Positions 6,561-14,654 of a stretch of DNA of 26,842 nucleotides are shown here, one piece after another. A model generated the notes under the pieces. The model saw only the letters and a list, made by a program, of their open reading frames with translations, had not been told where the DNA came from and ran no database searches. Position 1 is the first letter of the stretch; every line of letters begins with the position of its first letter. Both the position numbers and the translations under genes were made by a program. The DNA comes from JANQRA01 sp035550735 (GTDB taxonomy: Bacteria; Actinomycetota; Acidimicrobiia; Spongiisociales; ZC4RG35), in assembly GCA_035550735.1 (NCBI GenBank), contig DASZOM010000015.1, forward strand, positions 1-26,842. The letters are read 5' to 3'.

Positions 6561-7849
6561 ACTGGGCGCCGCTTTTGTGGATGGTGCTCCTCCTCCTGGC
6601 CAACGGGTTCTTCGTGGCGGCCGAATTCGCCTACATAACGGCCCGGGCGAACGTGTTGCAGCAATCGTCGAGCGGGTCGGCTCGCACCGCTGTCGGTCTC
6701 AACCGGAACCTCTCGATCAGCCTGGCCGCGGCCCAGCTGGGGATCACCATGGCGTCGCTCGGCCTGGGCGCCGTCGCCGAGCCGGCTGTGGCCTCGATCT
6801 TCGAGACGGTCTTCGGGTTCCTGCCCCTGCCGGTAGCGGTGATCCACGGTGTGTCGCTGTTCATCGCCCTCCTCATCGTGGTGTTTCTCCACATGGTGAT
6901 CGGCGAGATGGCGCCGAAGAACGTCGCCATCGCCAGCCCGGAGCGCGTCGCCCGTGTCCTCGCTCTCCCCTTCCGGGCCTTCATCGTCGTGTTCCGCCCG
7001 TTGATCGTGCTGCTCAACGGGATGGCCAACTCCGTCCTGCGTCTGCTCAACATCGAGCCCACCGATCACCTCGAGGCCGGACACTCCGCCGAAGACCTGG
7101 CCGTGATCATCGCCGCCGGCCAGGAGGAAGGCGTCATCGAGGACTTCACACGTCGCCTCCTCACCGGTGCGATCATCTTCGGCGACCTCGACGCCTCCGA
7201 GGTCATGATCCCCCGGCCCGATGTCGTCTCGGTCGCCGCCGACGCCACCATCGAGGAGATCGAGGAGGTGATGCGGACCACCGGGCACTCCCGCATCCCG
7301 GTCTACAACGGTGACCTCGACGACCTTCTCGGCTTCCTGCACATCAAGGACCTCATGGGTGTGGATGACGAGGAGCGTGACCGTCTCCACGCAGCCGACC
7401 TGGTGCGCACTCCTCTCTTCGTTCCCGAGTCGGCGCACATCAAGGCGGTCCTCGACGACATGAGGCTGACCAGGATCCACTTCGCGGTTGTCGTGGACGA
7501 GCACGGCTCCACGTCGGGGATCATCACCATGGAGGACATCGCCGAAGAGCTGGTGGGGGAGATACGCGACGAGCACGACCTGAGGGAGCGGGCCATGATG
7601 GTCGCGCCCGGTGGGGCCATAGTCGCCGACGGCTCGGTGCGGCCCGACCAGCTCGCCCAATACGGGGTGCGGCTCCCGGACGGCGACTACGAGACGATCG
7701 GCGGGCTGATCATGGATCGGCTCGGCCGTCTCCCCAATCGGGGCGACACCGTCGAGGAGGAGGGCTGGCGGCTCCGTGTCCTCAGCACGGATGGGCGCCG
7801 GGTCCGCAACGTCGAGCTGACCCCGACCGCGGAGGGAGGGAAGCCCTAG
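6557..7849 (+). CDS. CNNM/CorC-type membrane protein with CBS pair (second copy)
   Basis: This 430-residue paralogue of the preceding protein has the same order of domains: DUF21/CNNM membrane region (LLLANGFFVAAEFAYITARA, AQLGITMASLGLGAVAEPA, GEMAPKNVAIASPER), CBS pair (MIPRPDVVSVAAD, GHSRIPVYNGDLDDLLGFLH, VVVDEHGSTSGIITMEDI) and C-terminal CorC_HlyC domain (DGDYETIGGLIMDRLGRLPN). The start ATG overlaps the upstream stop, so the two are coupled and may form a heteromer. The expected role is divalent-cation (magnesium) homeostasis at the membrane. The 3' end overlaps the convergent Fur-family gene by 4 bp. Confidence 0.92.
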   Translation: MNWAPLLWMVLLLLANGFFVAAEFAYITARANVLQQSSSGSARTAVGLNRNLSISLAAAQLGITMASLGLGAVAEPAVASIFETVFGFLPLPVAVIHGVSLFIALLIVVFLHMVIGEMAPKNVAIASPERVARVLALPFRAFIVVFRPLIVLLNGMANSVLRLLNIEPTDHLEAGHSAEDLAVIIAAGQEEGVIEDFTRRLLTGAIIFGDLDASEVMIPRPDVVSVAADATIEEIEEVMRTTGHSRIPVYNGDLDDLLGFLHIKDLMGVDDEERDRLHAADLVRTPLFVPESAHIKAVLDDMRLTRIHFAVVVDEHGSTSGIITMEDIAEELVGEIRDEHDLRERAMMVAPGGAIVADGSVRPDQLAQYGVRLPDGDYETIGGLIMDRLGRLPNRGDTVEEEGWRLRVLSTDGRRVRNVELTPTAEGGKP

Positions 7850-8280
7850 CCGGCGGGGCCGGCGCAGTCCTCGCAAACCCCCGTGACCACGAGGTCGATG
7901 TTCTCCGCCCCGAACTGGTGTTGTGTCCCCAGATGTGACCGAATCTGATCGACCAGCTCACCTACGTGGTGATCGACCGAGCCGCAGACCCGGCACACCA
8001 TGTGGAAGTGATCATCCGGGTGGGCGATCTCCCAGCGTGCCGAGCCGTCGATTCCGAGTTGAGACTCGCGCACGAGGTCGATGCCCACGAAGAGGGCGAG
8101 CGAGCGGTAGACGGAGGAGATGTTGATGCTGGGGTCGGCATCGTTCACCCGTGTCGCGATCTCCTCGGCGGTGAGATGGCCGCCCGCCGAGCGCAACACC
8201 GACCACACCAGCCAACGCGGGCTGGTCAGCCGATAGCCGTGGTCGCGGAGCAGGGTTGCGATCTCGGATGACGATTCCAC
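7846..8280 (-). CDS. Fur-family metalloregulator, probable nickel-responsive Nur
   Basis: This 144-residue Fur-superfamily repressor starts at GTG 8280. The winged helix is at ~8-80 (HGYRLTSPRWLVWSVL, HLTAEEIATRV, INISSVYRSLALF). The dimerisation and metal domain has HPDDHFH (87-93), CRVC (96-99), HHVGE and CEDC (136-139); the two CxxC pairs form a structural zinc site. It lies divergent from a nickel/cobalt ECF transporter. A perfect TTGCGA-N5-TCGCAA palindrome between them matches the Streptomyces Nur box form (tTGCaa-N5-ttGCAA). It is therefore probably Nur, repressing nickel uptake when nickel is sufficient; Fur, Zur and PerR are less likely. A longer upstream frame exists but overlaps the operator region. 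TACCAT six nt before the GTG suggests a leaderless message. Confidence 0.88.
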   Translation of the reverse strand: MESSSEIATLLRDHGYRLTSPRWLVWSVLRSAGGHLTAEEIATRVNDADPSINISSVYRSLALFVGIDLVRESQLGIDGSARWEIAHPDDHFHMVCRVCGSVDHHVGELVDQIRSHLGTQHQFGAENIDLVVTGVCEDCAGPAG

Positions 8281-8286
8281 GACCGT

Positions 8287-8292
8287 ATGGTA
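8287..8292 (-). promoter_or_regulatory. -10 element, leaderless Fur-family gene
   Basis: On the minus strand TACCAT is followed by 6 nt and the GTG start. No Shine-Dalgarno sequence is seen. Confidence 0.4.
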
Positions 8293-8324
8293 CGACCCCC
8301 GACGGCTCTGCAATCCGTTTCTTC

Positions 8325-8341
8325 TTGCGAGTCGTTCGCAA
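8325..8341. promoter_or_regulatory. Nur-box-like operator
   Basis: TTGCGA-GTCGT-TCGCAA is a perfect palindrome with 6-bp arms and a 5-bp centre. It lies in the -35 zone of the cbiM promoter (19 bp before its -10), so a bound repressor would block the transporter operon. The geometry matches the Nur box known from Streptomyces. It is 45 bp from the regulator's own start, so autoregulation is possible. Confidence 0.6.
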
Positions 8342-8349
8342 CTGGTGGC

Positions 8350-8355
8350 TACACT
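8350..8355 (+). promoter_or_regulatory. -10 element, leaderless cbiM/nikM promoter
   Basis: TACACT followed by 7 nt and GTG 8363. The message would begin at the start codon. Confidence 0.45.
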
Positions 8356-8362
8356 GGGGGTC

Positions 8363-9349
8363 GTGCACGCACCGGATGGGTTTCTCAACGCCGGGACGGC
8401 CGTCGCCACCGGCGCGATCAGCCTGAGCTCCGTCGGGTTCGCCCTGCGTCAGGCCAGGGACCAGTTGCAGGAGAAGACGGTTCCTCTGGCCGGGATGGCC
8501 GCCGCATTCATCTTCGCCGCCCAGATGTTCAACTTCCCGGTCGCTGCCGGGACCACCGGGCATCTCCTCGGCGGCGCTCTCGCCGCAGTCCTCCTCGGTC
8601 CCTCGGTCGGCGTGGTGGTGGTGACCATCGTCGTGGTGGTGCAAGCACTCGCCTTCGCCGACGGCGGGATCACCGCCCTCGGCTACAACGTGCTCAACAT
8701 GGCGATCGTCCCCGCCTACGGGGGCTTCGCCGCCTTTCGCCTGTTTCGACGGCTCTTCCCCGCCAACGGGGGCGGCGTTGCCGCCGCGGCCGGGCTCGCC
8801 GCCTGGGCCTCGGTGGTGATGTCATCGGTCACCTTCTCCATCGAATGGCTCTTCGGGGCGACGGCCCCGGTGGCGTTCGACGATGTGCTCGGTGCAATGG
8901 TGGGTGTCCACAGCCTCATCGGGATCGGTGAGGGTCTGATGAGCGCGCTCGCCGTCGGTGCAGTGCTGGCGTCACGTCCCGACCTCGTCCACGGGGCAAC
9001 CCATCTCGACAGGGCCCGGCTGGCTGAGCGCCGGCTCGCCACCACTCGCGTCTTCGTATTGGGTGGCGTACTCGTCTCGCTGGTCTTCGCCATGGTGGTC
9101 AGCCAGTTCGCCGGCGAGGATCCCGACGGTCTGCAATCGGTCGCCGCCGAGACGGGGTTCGCCGACTCCGGGACAGACCACGCCCTGGCCGACTCGTTGT
9201 TCGCCGACTACGCCACCGCCGGGATCAGAAACGAGACCCTGAGCCTGGCCGTCGCCGGTGTCGTGGGCACCATCGTCACCCTCGCAGTCGCCGCCGGGGT
9301 GTTCCTCGCAGTCCGGGAGCGACGCGGGCGCGACCCGGCCGCGATCTGA
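8363..9349 (+). CDS. ECF nickel/cobalt transporter substrate-binding subunit, CbiM-PDGLE fusion
   Basis: About 328 residues. The N-terminus VHAPDGFLNAG carries the invariant His at position 2 and Asp of CbiM/NikM, whose amino terminus and His2 form the metal site. The CbiM domain (~1-215) has multiple membrane helices (QMFNFPVAAGTTGHLLGGAL, GYNVLNMAIVP, HSLIGIGEGLMSALAVG). A further membrane segment then leads into a PDGLE domain (PDGLQSVAAETGF at ~253), the CbiN-equivalent, and a final helix. This M-N fusion is frequent in nickel-type systems. GTG 8363 is chosen because His must be residue 2; a GTG at 8345 is in frame but inside the promoter. It is the first gene of an MQO operon under a Nur-like operator, so nickel is the likelier substrate. 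Confidence 0.9.
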   Translation: MHAPDGFLNAGTAVATGAISLSSVGFALRQARDQLQEKTVPLAGMAAAFIFAAQMFNFPVAAGTTGHLLGGALAAVLLGPSVGVVVVTIVVVVQALAFADGGITALGYNVLNMAIVPAYGGFAAFRLFRRLFPANGGGVAAAAGLAAWASVVMSSVTFSIEWLFGATAPVAFDDVLGAMVGVHSLIGIGEGLMSALAVGAVLASRPDLVHGATHLDRARLAERRLATTRVFVLGGVLVSLVFAMVVSQFAGEDPDGLQSVAAETGFADSGTDHALADSLFADYATAGIRNETLSLAVAGVVGTIVTLAVAAGVFLAVRERRGRDPAAI

Positions 9350-9350
9350 G

Positions 9351-10115
9351 GTGGGCGTCGGTCACACCCACGCGCTGTACATACACGAGCACAGCGCCGT
9401 TCATCGTCTTCCGCCGGCGGCCAAGGTCGTCGCGGCAGTCGGCATGGTGGTCGCCGTGGCCATCACCCCGCGAGAGGCGGTGTGGGCATTTCTCGCCTAC
9501 GGGGTGATCGTCTTCGTCGTGAGCCGGCTGGCCCGGGTCCCGATCGCATTCGTGGCCACTCGCTTGATCGCCATTCTCCCCTTCGTCGTCTTCGCCTTGT
9601 TCATCCCATTCATCGCGGGAGGAGAGACGACGTCGGTCCTCGGTGTAGAGGTCTCGGTGCCCGGGCTATGGGGAGCGTGGAACATCTTCGCCAAGGCGAT
9701 CCTCGGAGCCGGAGTCAGCATCCTGCTCACCGCAACCACCGAAGTGCCCGACATCCTGCGTGGGCTCGGTGTGCTCCGGGTCCCGGCCCTCTTCACTTCG
9801 ATCGCGGTGTTCATGATCCGCTATCTGGAGCTGATCGCCGGTGAGCTGGGGAGGATGAGGACCGCGATGACGGCGCGGGGATACGACCCGCGCTGGCTCT
9901 CCCAGGTGCGTCCCATCGCCGGAGCCGCGGGCGCCCTCTTCGTGCGCTCATACGAGCGGGGCGAGCGCGTCCACGCCGCCATGCTCTCCCGGGGGTTCAC
10001 CGGGGTGATGCCCCGGATCGAGCATGACCCTATGTCGCGAGGGGACGTGATCTCGGTGGCATTCGTCGTCGTCTCCTGTCTGACCGTGTCCGTCGTCGCC
10101 CTGGTGACGACATGA
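9351..10115 (+). CDS. cbiQ: ECF transporter transmembrane subunit CbiQ
   Basis: This 254-residue transmembrane scaffold protein belongs to the CbiQ/EcfT family. It has about five hydrophobic segments and the two cytoplasmic coupling-helix motifs with Ala-Arg-Gly: MTARGYDPRW and MLSRGFTG, each docking an ATPase. The N-terminus HTHALYIHEHSAVHRLPPAAKV is histidine-rich, as in metal-type CbiQ proteins. GTG 9351 begins 2 nt after the cbiM stop, and the 3' end overlaps cbiO by ATGA, so it is the middle gene of the operon. It couples ATP hydrolysis to metal release from the M subunit. Confidence 0.9.
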   Translation: MGVGHTHALYIHEHSAVHRLPPAAKVVAAVGMVVAVAITPREAVWAFLAYGVIVFVVSRLARVPIAFVATRLIAILPFVVFALFIPFIAGGETTSVLGVEVSVPGLWGAWNIFAKAILGAGVSILLTATTEVPDILRGLGVLRVPALFTSIAVFMIRYLELIAGELGRMRTAMTARGYDPRWLSQVRPIAGAAGALFVRSYERGERVHAAMLSRGFTGVMPRIEHDPMSRGDVISVAFVVVSCLTVSVVALVTT

Positions 10116-10852
10116 GTGCTTCGGTCGAGGTGCGCGATCTCGAGTTCTCCTATCCCGACGGGCAACAGGCGTTGAGAGGGACCAGCCTCTCGGTCTCACC
10201 CGGGGAGAGGGTGGCGATCCTCGGCCCGAACGGTGCGGGCAAGACCACCCTCGCCCTGCATCTCAACGGCATCCTCACCCCGGCGTCCGGAAGCGTGTCG
10301 ATCGATGGCGTGGAGGTGGTCGAGGCGAACGTCTCCGAGGTCCGGCGCAGGGTCGGCCTGGTGTTCCAGGACGCCAACGACCAGCTCTTCATGCCGACGG
10401 TGGAAGAGGATGTCGCCTTCGGCCCGGCCAATCTCGGCTTGGAGGGAGCCGATCTGGAGCGACGGGTCGGTGCGGCGCTGGAGGCAGTCGACGGTGCCGA
10501 TCTGGCGCACCGGCCTCCACACCATCTCAGCGGGGGCGAGAAGAGACAGGCCGCCCTCGCCACGGTGCTCGCCATGGAGCCCGACGTGCTCGTATTCGAC
10601 GAGCCCACCTCCGGGCTCGACCCGGCGGGGAGACGTGAGCTCGTCGCCACCCTCGCTGCCCCGCCCATGACGCAGATCGTGATCACCCACGACCTACCGC
10701 TCGCACTCGAGCTCTGCCCGCGGGCGGTGGTGATGAACGAGGGCCGGGTGGTCGCCGACGGGCCGACACACGCCCTCCTCTCGGATCGGGCCACCCTCGC
10801 CGCCAACCGGCTCGAGCTCCCCTACGGATTCACCCTCACCGCCCGGGACTGA
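10112..10852 (+). CDS. cbiO: ECF transporter ATPase CbiO
   Basis: This 246-residue ABC ATPase has Walker A GPNGAGKTT (38-46), Q-loop VFQDANDQLF (84-93), signature LSGGEKRQ (139-146), Walker B VLVFDEP (159-165) and the switch His in VITHDLP. The LSGGEKRQ signature and FQ(D)xxDQLF pattern are typical of energy-coupling-factor ATPases for nickel and cobalt. A CbiO dimer powers uptake through CbiQ. It overlaps cbiQ by 4 nt and ends 7 bp before the convergent receiver gene. There is no second ATPase gene, so it probably works as a homodimer. Confidence 0.93.
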   Translation: MSASVEVRDLEFSYPDGQQALRGTSLSVSPGERVAILGPNGAGKTTLALHLNGILTPASGSVSIDGVEVVEANVSEVRRRVGLVFQDANDQLFMPTVEEDVAFGPANLGLEGADLERRVGAALEAVDGADLAHRPPHHLSGGEKRQAALATVLAMEPDVLVFDEPTSGLDPAGRRELVATLAAPPMTQIVITHDLPLALELCPRAVVMNEGRVVADGPTHALLSDRATLAANRLELPYGFTLTARD

Positions 10853-10859
10853 GCCGGAG

Positions 10860-11243
10860 CTATTCCTCCTCGTCACCGGTGCCGATCACCGTCGCCATTC
10901 CCAGAGCGGCTCTCAGCTCGGCGGCATTGATCGGCTTGAGCACGGCCGCACCGGCCCCGGCCCGTCGCGCCAGGAACCTGTCGGCCGAACGGTCGAGGAG
11001 GATCACGGTGCGGGGGCGCTCGTACTCGTCGGTCGACTGGCGGATCGAGCGCACCACTGCCATCGCTCCCATCGAGCCGACCTGCATGTCGACTATCACC
11101 GCGTCGACGCGGGATTCCCCCAACCTGGCGACCACGGAGGCCGGGTCGGTGATCTCCTCGATCTGCCATGACCCTACGGCGAGTGCCGCCCGGACCTCGT
11201 TGGTCACCCAGGCGCCATCGGCCACGACGAGTGCGGTTGGCAT
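10860..11243 (-). CDS. Stand-alone receiver-domain (response regulator-like) protein
   Basis: This 127-residue single receiver domain has no output domain. It begins MPTALVVADGAWV. Asp52 in VDAVIVDMQVG is in the phospho-acceptor position and Lys103 in AAVLKPINAAEL matches the conserved Lys. The usual N-terminal acidic pair is reduced to one Asp (VVADG), so magnesium binding and phosphorylation may be weak. The C-terminus is acidic (GTGDEEE). No kinase gene is adjacent. ATG 11243 is chosen over the longer frame because TAACGT lies 8 nt before it. Single-domain receivers often act by protein-protein contact; the target is unknown. Confidence 0.8.
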   Translation of the reverse strand: MPTALVVADGAWVTNEVRAALAVGSWQIEEITDPASVVARLGESRVDAVIVDMQVGSMGAMAVVRSIRQSTDEYERPRTVILLDRSADRFLARRAGAGAAVLKPINAAELRAALGMATVIGTGDEEE

Positions 11244-11251
11244 GGCCGGGC

Positions 11252-11257
11252 ACGTTA
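11252..11257 (-). promoter_or_regulatory. -10 element, leaderless receiver gene
   Basis: On the minus strand TAACGT is followed by 8 nt and ATG 11243. Confidence 0.4.
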
Positions 11258-11311
11258 CAAGCGTGTGTCTCCGTCGTCGTATCCGCGGATGGATACCCCC
11301 GCCTCCACTCC

Positions 11312-11317
11312 TAACCT
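11312..11317 (+). promoter_or_regulatory. -10 element, leaderless NfeD-type gene
   Basis: TAACCT is followed by 7 nt and GTG 11325. This supports GTG 11325 over the ATG at 11289. Confidence 0.4.
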
Positions 11318-11324
11318 CGCAGCC

Positions 11325-12536
11325 GTGCGGCGACTCGTACTCTCTCTCGCTCTGGGCGCATTGGTCCTGGCCGGGTGTGCGGCGAGCACCGGCGACGGGA
11401 TCGACGTCGTCGATGTGAGTGGCCCGCTCGACGCATCGGCGCTCGACTTCATCTCCGACTCGATCGAGCATGGCGCCGAGATCGGCCAGGTGCTGACCGT
11501 GGTCCAGCTCGACTCGAGGGCCGTTCTCGACAGGGACGCCTACGAGCGCTTGGCCGGGCTGGTCGAGTCCCCACCACTTCCGGTCGCCGTCTGGGTCGGC
11601 CCGGCCCCCGCTGCCGCATTCGGAGCGGCGGCGGAGCTGCCCGTCCTAGCCGACCACGCGGCGTTGGCTCCGGGCGCCGAGCTGGGTCGCGTCGTGCCCG
11701 ACATCCTCGGCGACGACGACCGGCCTCCCGATGGCGAGGTCGAGTTCGCCGAGTCGACCGGTCTCGATCTGCAGCCGACTCTTCGCCAGTATCTCCAGGA
11801 CCTCGACGGAGAGACGTTCCAAACCGCGTCTGGCCCGGTGCAGGTGTCGACCATCGTCGAGTTCGAGGACGGGCTGACCACCAAGCCCGTGACTTTCCGG
11901 AAGCCCGGTCTGCTCACCCGGTTCTTCAGGCTGGCGGTCACACCCGAGGCCGCCTTCTTCTTCCTGGCGATCGGCGCCAGCGTGGCCGTGTTCGAGTTCT
12001 ACGCCCTAGGGCCCGGGGTGGCGGCCGGGGTGGCCTCAATCTCGCTCTTGTTGGGAGGTTGGGGGCTGGTGACCCTGCCCACCAGATGGTGGGCGCTGCT
12101 CCTCGTCCTGGCCGGCCTGCTCGCCCTGGTAGCCGCTCATCAGCTGGGACGGAGACGGGGCTTGACCGTGACCGGGGCGCTTGCTCTTCAGGCAGGCGGC
12201 ATGTTCCTCATCGACGGCGGAGGTCAGATCGATCCCAGATGGTGGCTGATCCTGCCCACCGTGCTCGGCGTCCTCTTCTTCTTCCTCCTCGCCATGCCCA
12301 CCGTGCAGAGAGCCCGTCTCTCCACCGAGACCATTGGGCGGGACTACCTGGTAGGGGAGACGGGGACCGCGTTGGTCGACTTCGATCCCGATGGTCTGGT
12401 GGAGGTGCGCGGGGCGCGATGGCGGGGAACCGCCCACCGCGAGGCGGGGATCGCCACTGGCGATCCGGTTCAGGTCACCGGTGTCGACGGGCTCTATCTG
12501 GAGGTCGACCCGTTGACCACAAAACGCGAAACATAA
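11325..12536 (+). CDS. NfeD-type membrane lipoprotein with degenerate ClpP-class protease domain
   Basis: About 403 residues from GTG 11325. It begins with a lipoprotein signal peptide, RRLVLSLALGALVLAGC (lipobox LAGC, Cys18). Residues ~25-200 resemble the extracytoplasmic ClpP-like protease domain of long NfeD proteins (VVDVSGPLDASALDFI, then the VAVWVGP strand). The segment that normally reads AASAG with the nucleophile Ser is GPAPAAAFGAA (~92-102), and there is no nearby Ser replacement, so the protease is probably dead. Next come four to five membrane segments (~225-345) and the cytoplasmic NfeD OB-fold (LVGETGTALVDFDPDGLVEVRG to the end). NfeD proteins work with flotillin/SPFH partners at membranes; none is seen nearby. 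An ATG at 11289 gives a 12-residue longer form. Confidence 0.82.
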   Translation: MRRLVLSLALGALVLAGCAASTGDGIDVVDVSGPLDASALDFISDSIEHGAEIGQVLTVVQLDSRAVLDRDAYERLAGLVESPPLPVAVWVGPAPAAAFGAAAELPVLADHAALAPGAELGRVVPDILGDDDRPPDGEVEFAESTGLDLQPTLRQYLQDLDGETFQTASGPVQVSTIVEFEDGLTTKPVTFRKPGLLTRFFRLAVTPEAAFFFLAIGASVAVFEFYALGPGVAAGVASISLLLGGWGLVTLPTRWWALLLVLAGLLALVAAHQLGRRRGLTVTGALALQAGGMFLIDGGGQIDPRWWLILPTVLGVLFFFLLAMPTVQRARLSTETIGRDYLVGETGTALVDFDPDGLVEVRGARWRGTAHREAGIATGDPVQVTGVDGLYLEVDPLTTKRET

Positions 12537-12619
12537 GCCGAGACCTTCCAGTTTCTCCCTTGTGCCCTGCGTCCGCGTTCATTAGCTTCGGCCCGGTTGT
12601 CGCAAGCAAGCGGGAGGAA

Positions 12620-12874
12620 ATGAGGTTGTCCCACTCAGACGAATGGCAACTCGACGCGCTTTGTCGTGGGAGCCATGCCTACCTCTTCTTTCCCCCTTCT
12701 ACCTTCGAGAGGAAGGAAGAGCGGGAGCGACGTGAGATGAAGGCGAAGGCCATATGCGGTGTGTGCCCGGTTCAGGATCCCTGTTCCCGGCATGCGTTGG
12801 ACATCCGTGAGCCGTTCGGGATATGGGGAGGGCTCACCGAGGTCGAGCGGAGGAGTATCGCCGTAGCGGGCTGA
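12620..12874 (+). CDS. WhiB-family iron-sulfur transcription regulator
   Basis: This 84-residue protein has the four WhiB cysteines: Cys15 (DALCRG), Cys46 and Cys49 (CGVC) and Cys55, which hold a 4Fe-4S cluster. The C-terminal GIWGGLTEVERR beta-turn motif and following basic region are those that contact sigma factor and DNA. WhiB proteins bind region 4 of the principal sigma factor. GGGAGG sits only 2 nt before ATG 12620 but 8 nt before an in-frame TTG at 12626, so translation may really start at TTG (SHSDEWQLDALC). It follows the NfeD-type gene by 83 nt and is convergent with selB. Which WhiB class it belongs to is not clear. Confidence 0.9.
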   Translation: MRLSHSDEWQLDALCRGSHAYLFFPPSTFERKEERERREMKAKAICGVCPVQDPCSRHALDIREPFGIWGGLTEVERRSIAVAG

Positions 12875-12899
12875 CGGTTCCCTTGCCAAGCGACCGGGC

Positions 12900-14654
12900 T
12901 CACCTGAGGCTGCGGATGTCACCGTGGCGGACGGTGAGCCCTTCTTTGTCGGCCCACTCCAGGATGGGCACCGCGTACTTGCGTGACAGGCCGGCGACAT
13001 CGCGGAACTCGGCGACGGTGAACTCGTCTCCTGCTGCAGCGATGAGCCGCCGGAGCTCCGCCACCTGATCCGGGAGGTAAGCCAGACCGGGCGCGATGCG
13101 GACCAGCTCCCCGGTGCGGACCTTGAGATGGAGGAGCTCAGGGTCCAGACCCAGCTCGGATTCGTCGGGCACGGCCAGACCGGCCTGGAGCATCTCGACC
13201 GCCTTCTCCCACGAGTGTGACTCGGCCTCGTCGAGACTGATCGCATGTGAGGCCAGCGAGACGTCCGGTCCATCCCGCACCAACGGGCCCGACTTGTCGA
13301 CGATCAGCTCGACCACGGGCGTCTCGACTCCGAGTCTCCTGGCCAGCGTGGCCAGGGGCATGCCGGGGCGGAGCGGGTGATCGGAGTGGTAGACGCTCAC
13401 CAGCCCCGTCGCAGCGATGGTGAGGTCGGCGAGATTCCCGGGATCCACGGAGAGATTCCCCACCGTTGCCGCGTCGGCGGGCCGGCCACCGCCGCTGTGC
13501 GCGGCGAGTCGGTCCAGAGTGTCATGGCCGCGCATGCCGAGGAGCCACTGCGCGATGTCGTCGGGACCGGCCCCGGGGTCGATCTGGGCCGTAGTGACCA
13601 GGGCGTCCTTCGTGCGCCCGGGGCCAGGATCGAGGACCCGTCCGCCACCGACGACCATCTGCCTTCCCGTGTCCCTCACGATGTAGCGATCTCCCACGGC
13701 GAGGGGGATGGGGCGGGCGACCCTGATGACAGCCCGGCCATCGTCCATCCCGACGATCTCCATCCGTTGCGAGGCCGAGCCCACGTGGATCTGAAAGGCG
13801 CCACGTGGCTCGATCGCCGGTGCGTGTCTCGCCGTCTCCAGCCGGGCTGCGAACCGCCTGGTGAGGCCCCATTGGCCGGGAAGCCCGATCATGTCGCCCC
13901 GGACGAGTTGGTTGTGGTCCACGCCACCGAGGTTGAGGGCCACCCGCCTCCCCGGCGCCACCGACTCCAGGTCCTTCTCGTGGCTCTGTATCCCTCTGAT
14001 GCGGGCCTGACGTCCCTCGGGGAGGATCTCCACCGTGTCGTCGACGGACAGGGAGCCGCCCACGAGGGTTCCGGTGACGACGGTCCCGGCTCCGGGCACG
14101 GCGAAGGAGCGGTCGACCCAGAGACGGGGACGGCCCACGTCGCCGTCGTGATCGGGAAGGAGGGTGGCGAGTGTCTCGAGCACGTGGGGGACACCGTCAC
14201 CGGTCAGCCCGGACACATGAATCACCGGCGCCCCCTCGAGGGTGGACCCGATGAGATGCTCCTCGATCTCGGCGGCGGCGAGGGCGGCCAGGTCGTCATC
14301 GACCAGATCGGTCTTGGTCAGGGCCACCATGCCACTAGTGACCTCGAGCAGGTCGAGTGCCGCGAGATGCTCTTCGGACTGTGGCTTCCAGCCCTCGTCG
14401 GCGGCCACCACCAGCAGGGCGACATCGATGACCTCGATCCCGGCCAGCATGTTCTTGAGGAACTTCTCGTGACCGGGGACGTCGACGAAGGAGACCTCGA
14501 CGCCGCCGGGCAGCGTCGTCCAGGCGAACCCGAGGTCGATGGTCAGCCCGCGTCGCCTCTCCTCGGCCCAGCGGTCCGGATCCCGGCCGGTGATCGCCTG
14601 GATGAGGGTCGACTTGCCATGGTCGACGTGGCCCGCCGTGCCGACTACCGGCAT
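12900..14654 (-). CDS. selB: Selenocysteine-specific elongation factor SelB
   Basis: This 584-residue translational GTPase delivers Sec-tRNA to UGA codons marked by a SECIS hairpin. G1 is GHVDHGKS (8-15), G3 is DVPGHE (58-63) and G4 is TKTD (113-116). Beta-barrel domains follow (VDRSFAVPGAGTVVTGTL, VALNLGG). The last ~200 residues form the winged-helix repeats that bind SECIS (ending DEFTVAEFRDVAGLSRKYAVP, then LEWADKEGLTVRHGD). The N-terminal MPVVGTAGHVDHGKS is preceded in the same transcript by selA, whose end it overlaps by 10 bp. The length is typical. No selenoprotein, selD or selC is visible in the window. Confidence 0.95.
   Translation of the reverse strand: MPVVGTAGHVDHGKSTLIQAITGRDPDRWAEERRRGLTIDLGFAWTTLPGGVEVSFVDVPGHEKFLKNMLAGIEVIDVALLVVAADEGWKPQSEEHLAALDLLEVTSGMVALTKTDLVDDDLAALAAAEIEEHLIGSTLEGAPVIHVSGLTGDGVPHVLETLATLLPDHDGDVGRPRLWVDRSFAVPGAGTVVTGTLVGGSLSVDDTVEILPEGRQARIRGIQSHEKDLESVAPGRRVALNLGGVDHNQLVRGDMIGLPGQWGLTRRFAARLETARHAPAIEPRGAFQIHVGSASQRMEIVGMDDGRAVIRVARPIPLAVGDRYIVRDTGRQMVVGGGRVLDPGPGRTKDALVTTAQIDPGAGPDDIAQWLLGMRGHDTLDRLAAHSGGGRPADAATVGNLSVDPGNLADLTIAATGLVSVYHSDHPLRPGMPLATLARRLGVETPVVELIVDKSGPLVRDGPDVSLASHAISLDEAESHSWEKAVEMLQAGLAVPDESELGLDPELLHLKVRTGELVRIAPGLAYLPDQVAELRRLIAAAGDEFTVAEFRDVAGLSRKYAVPILEWADKEGLTVRHGDIRSLR

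Noticed and set aside
6500..7876. 458-codon antisense frame over the second CNNM gene
   Set aside because: It is Arg/His/Asp/Glu-rich, without membrane segments or motifs, and fully antisense to a clear CNNM gene.
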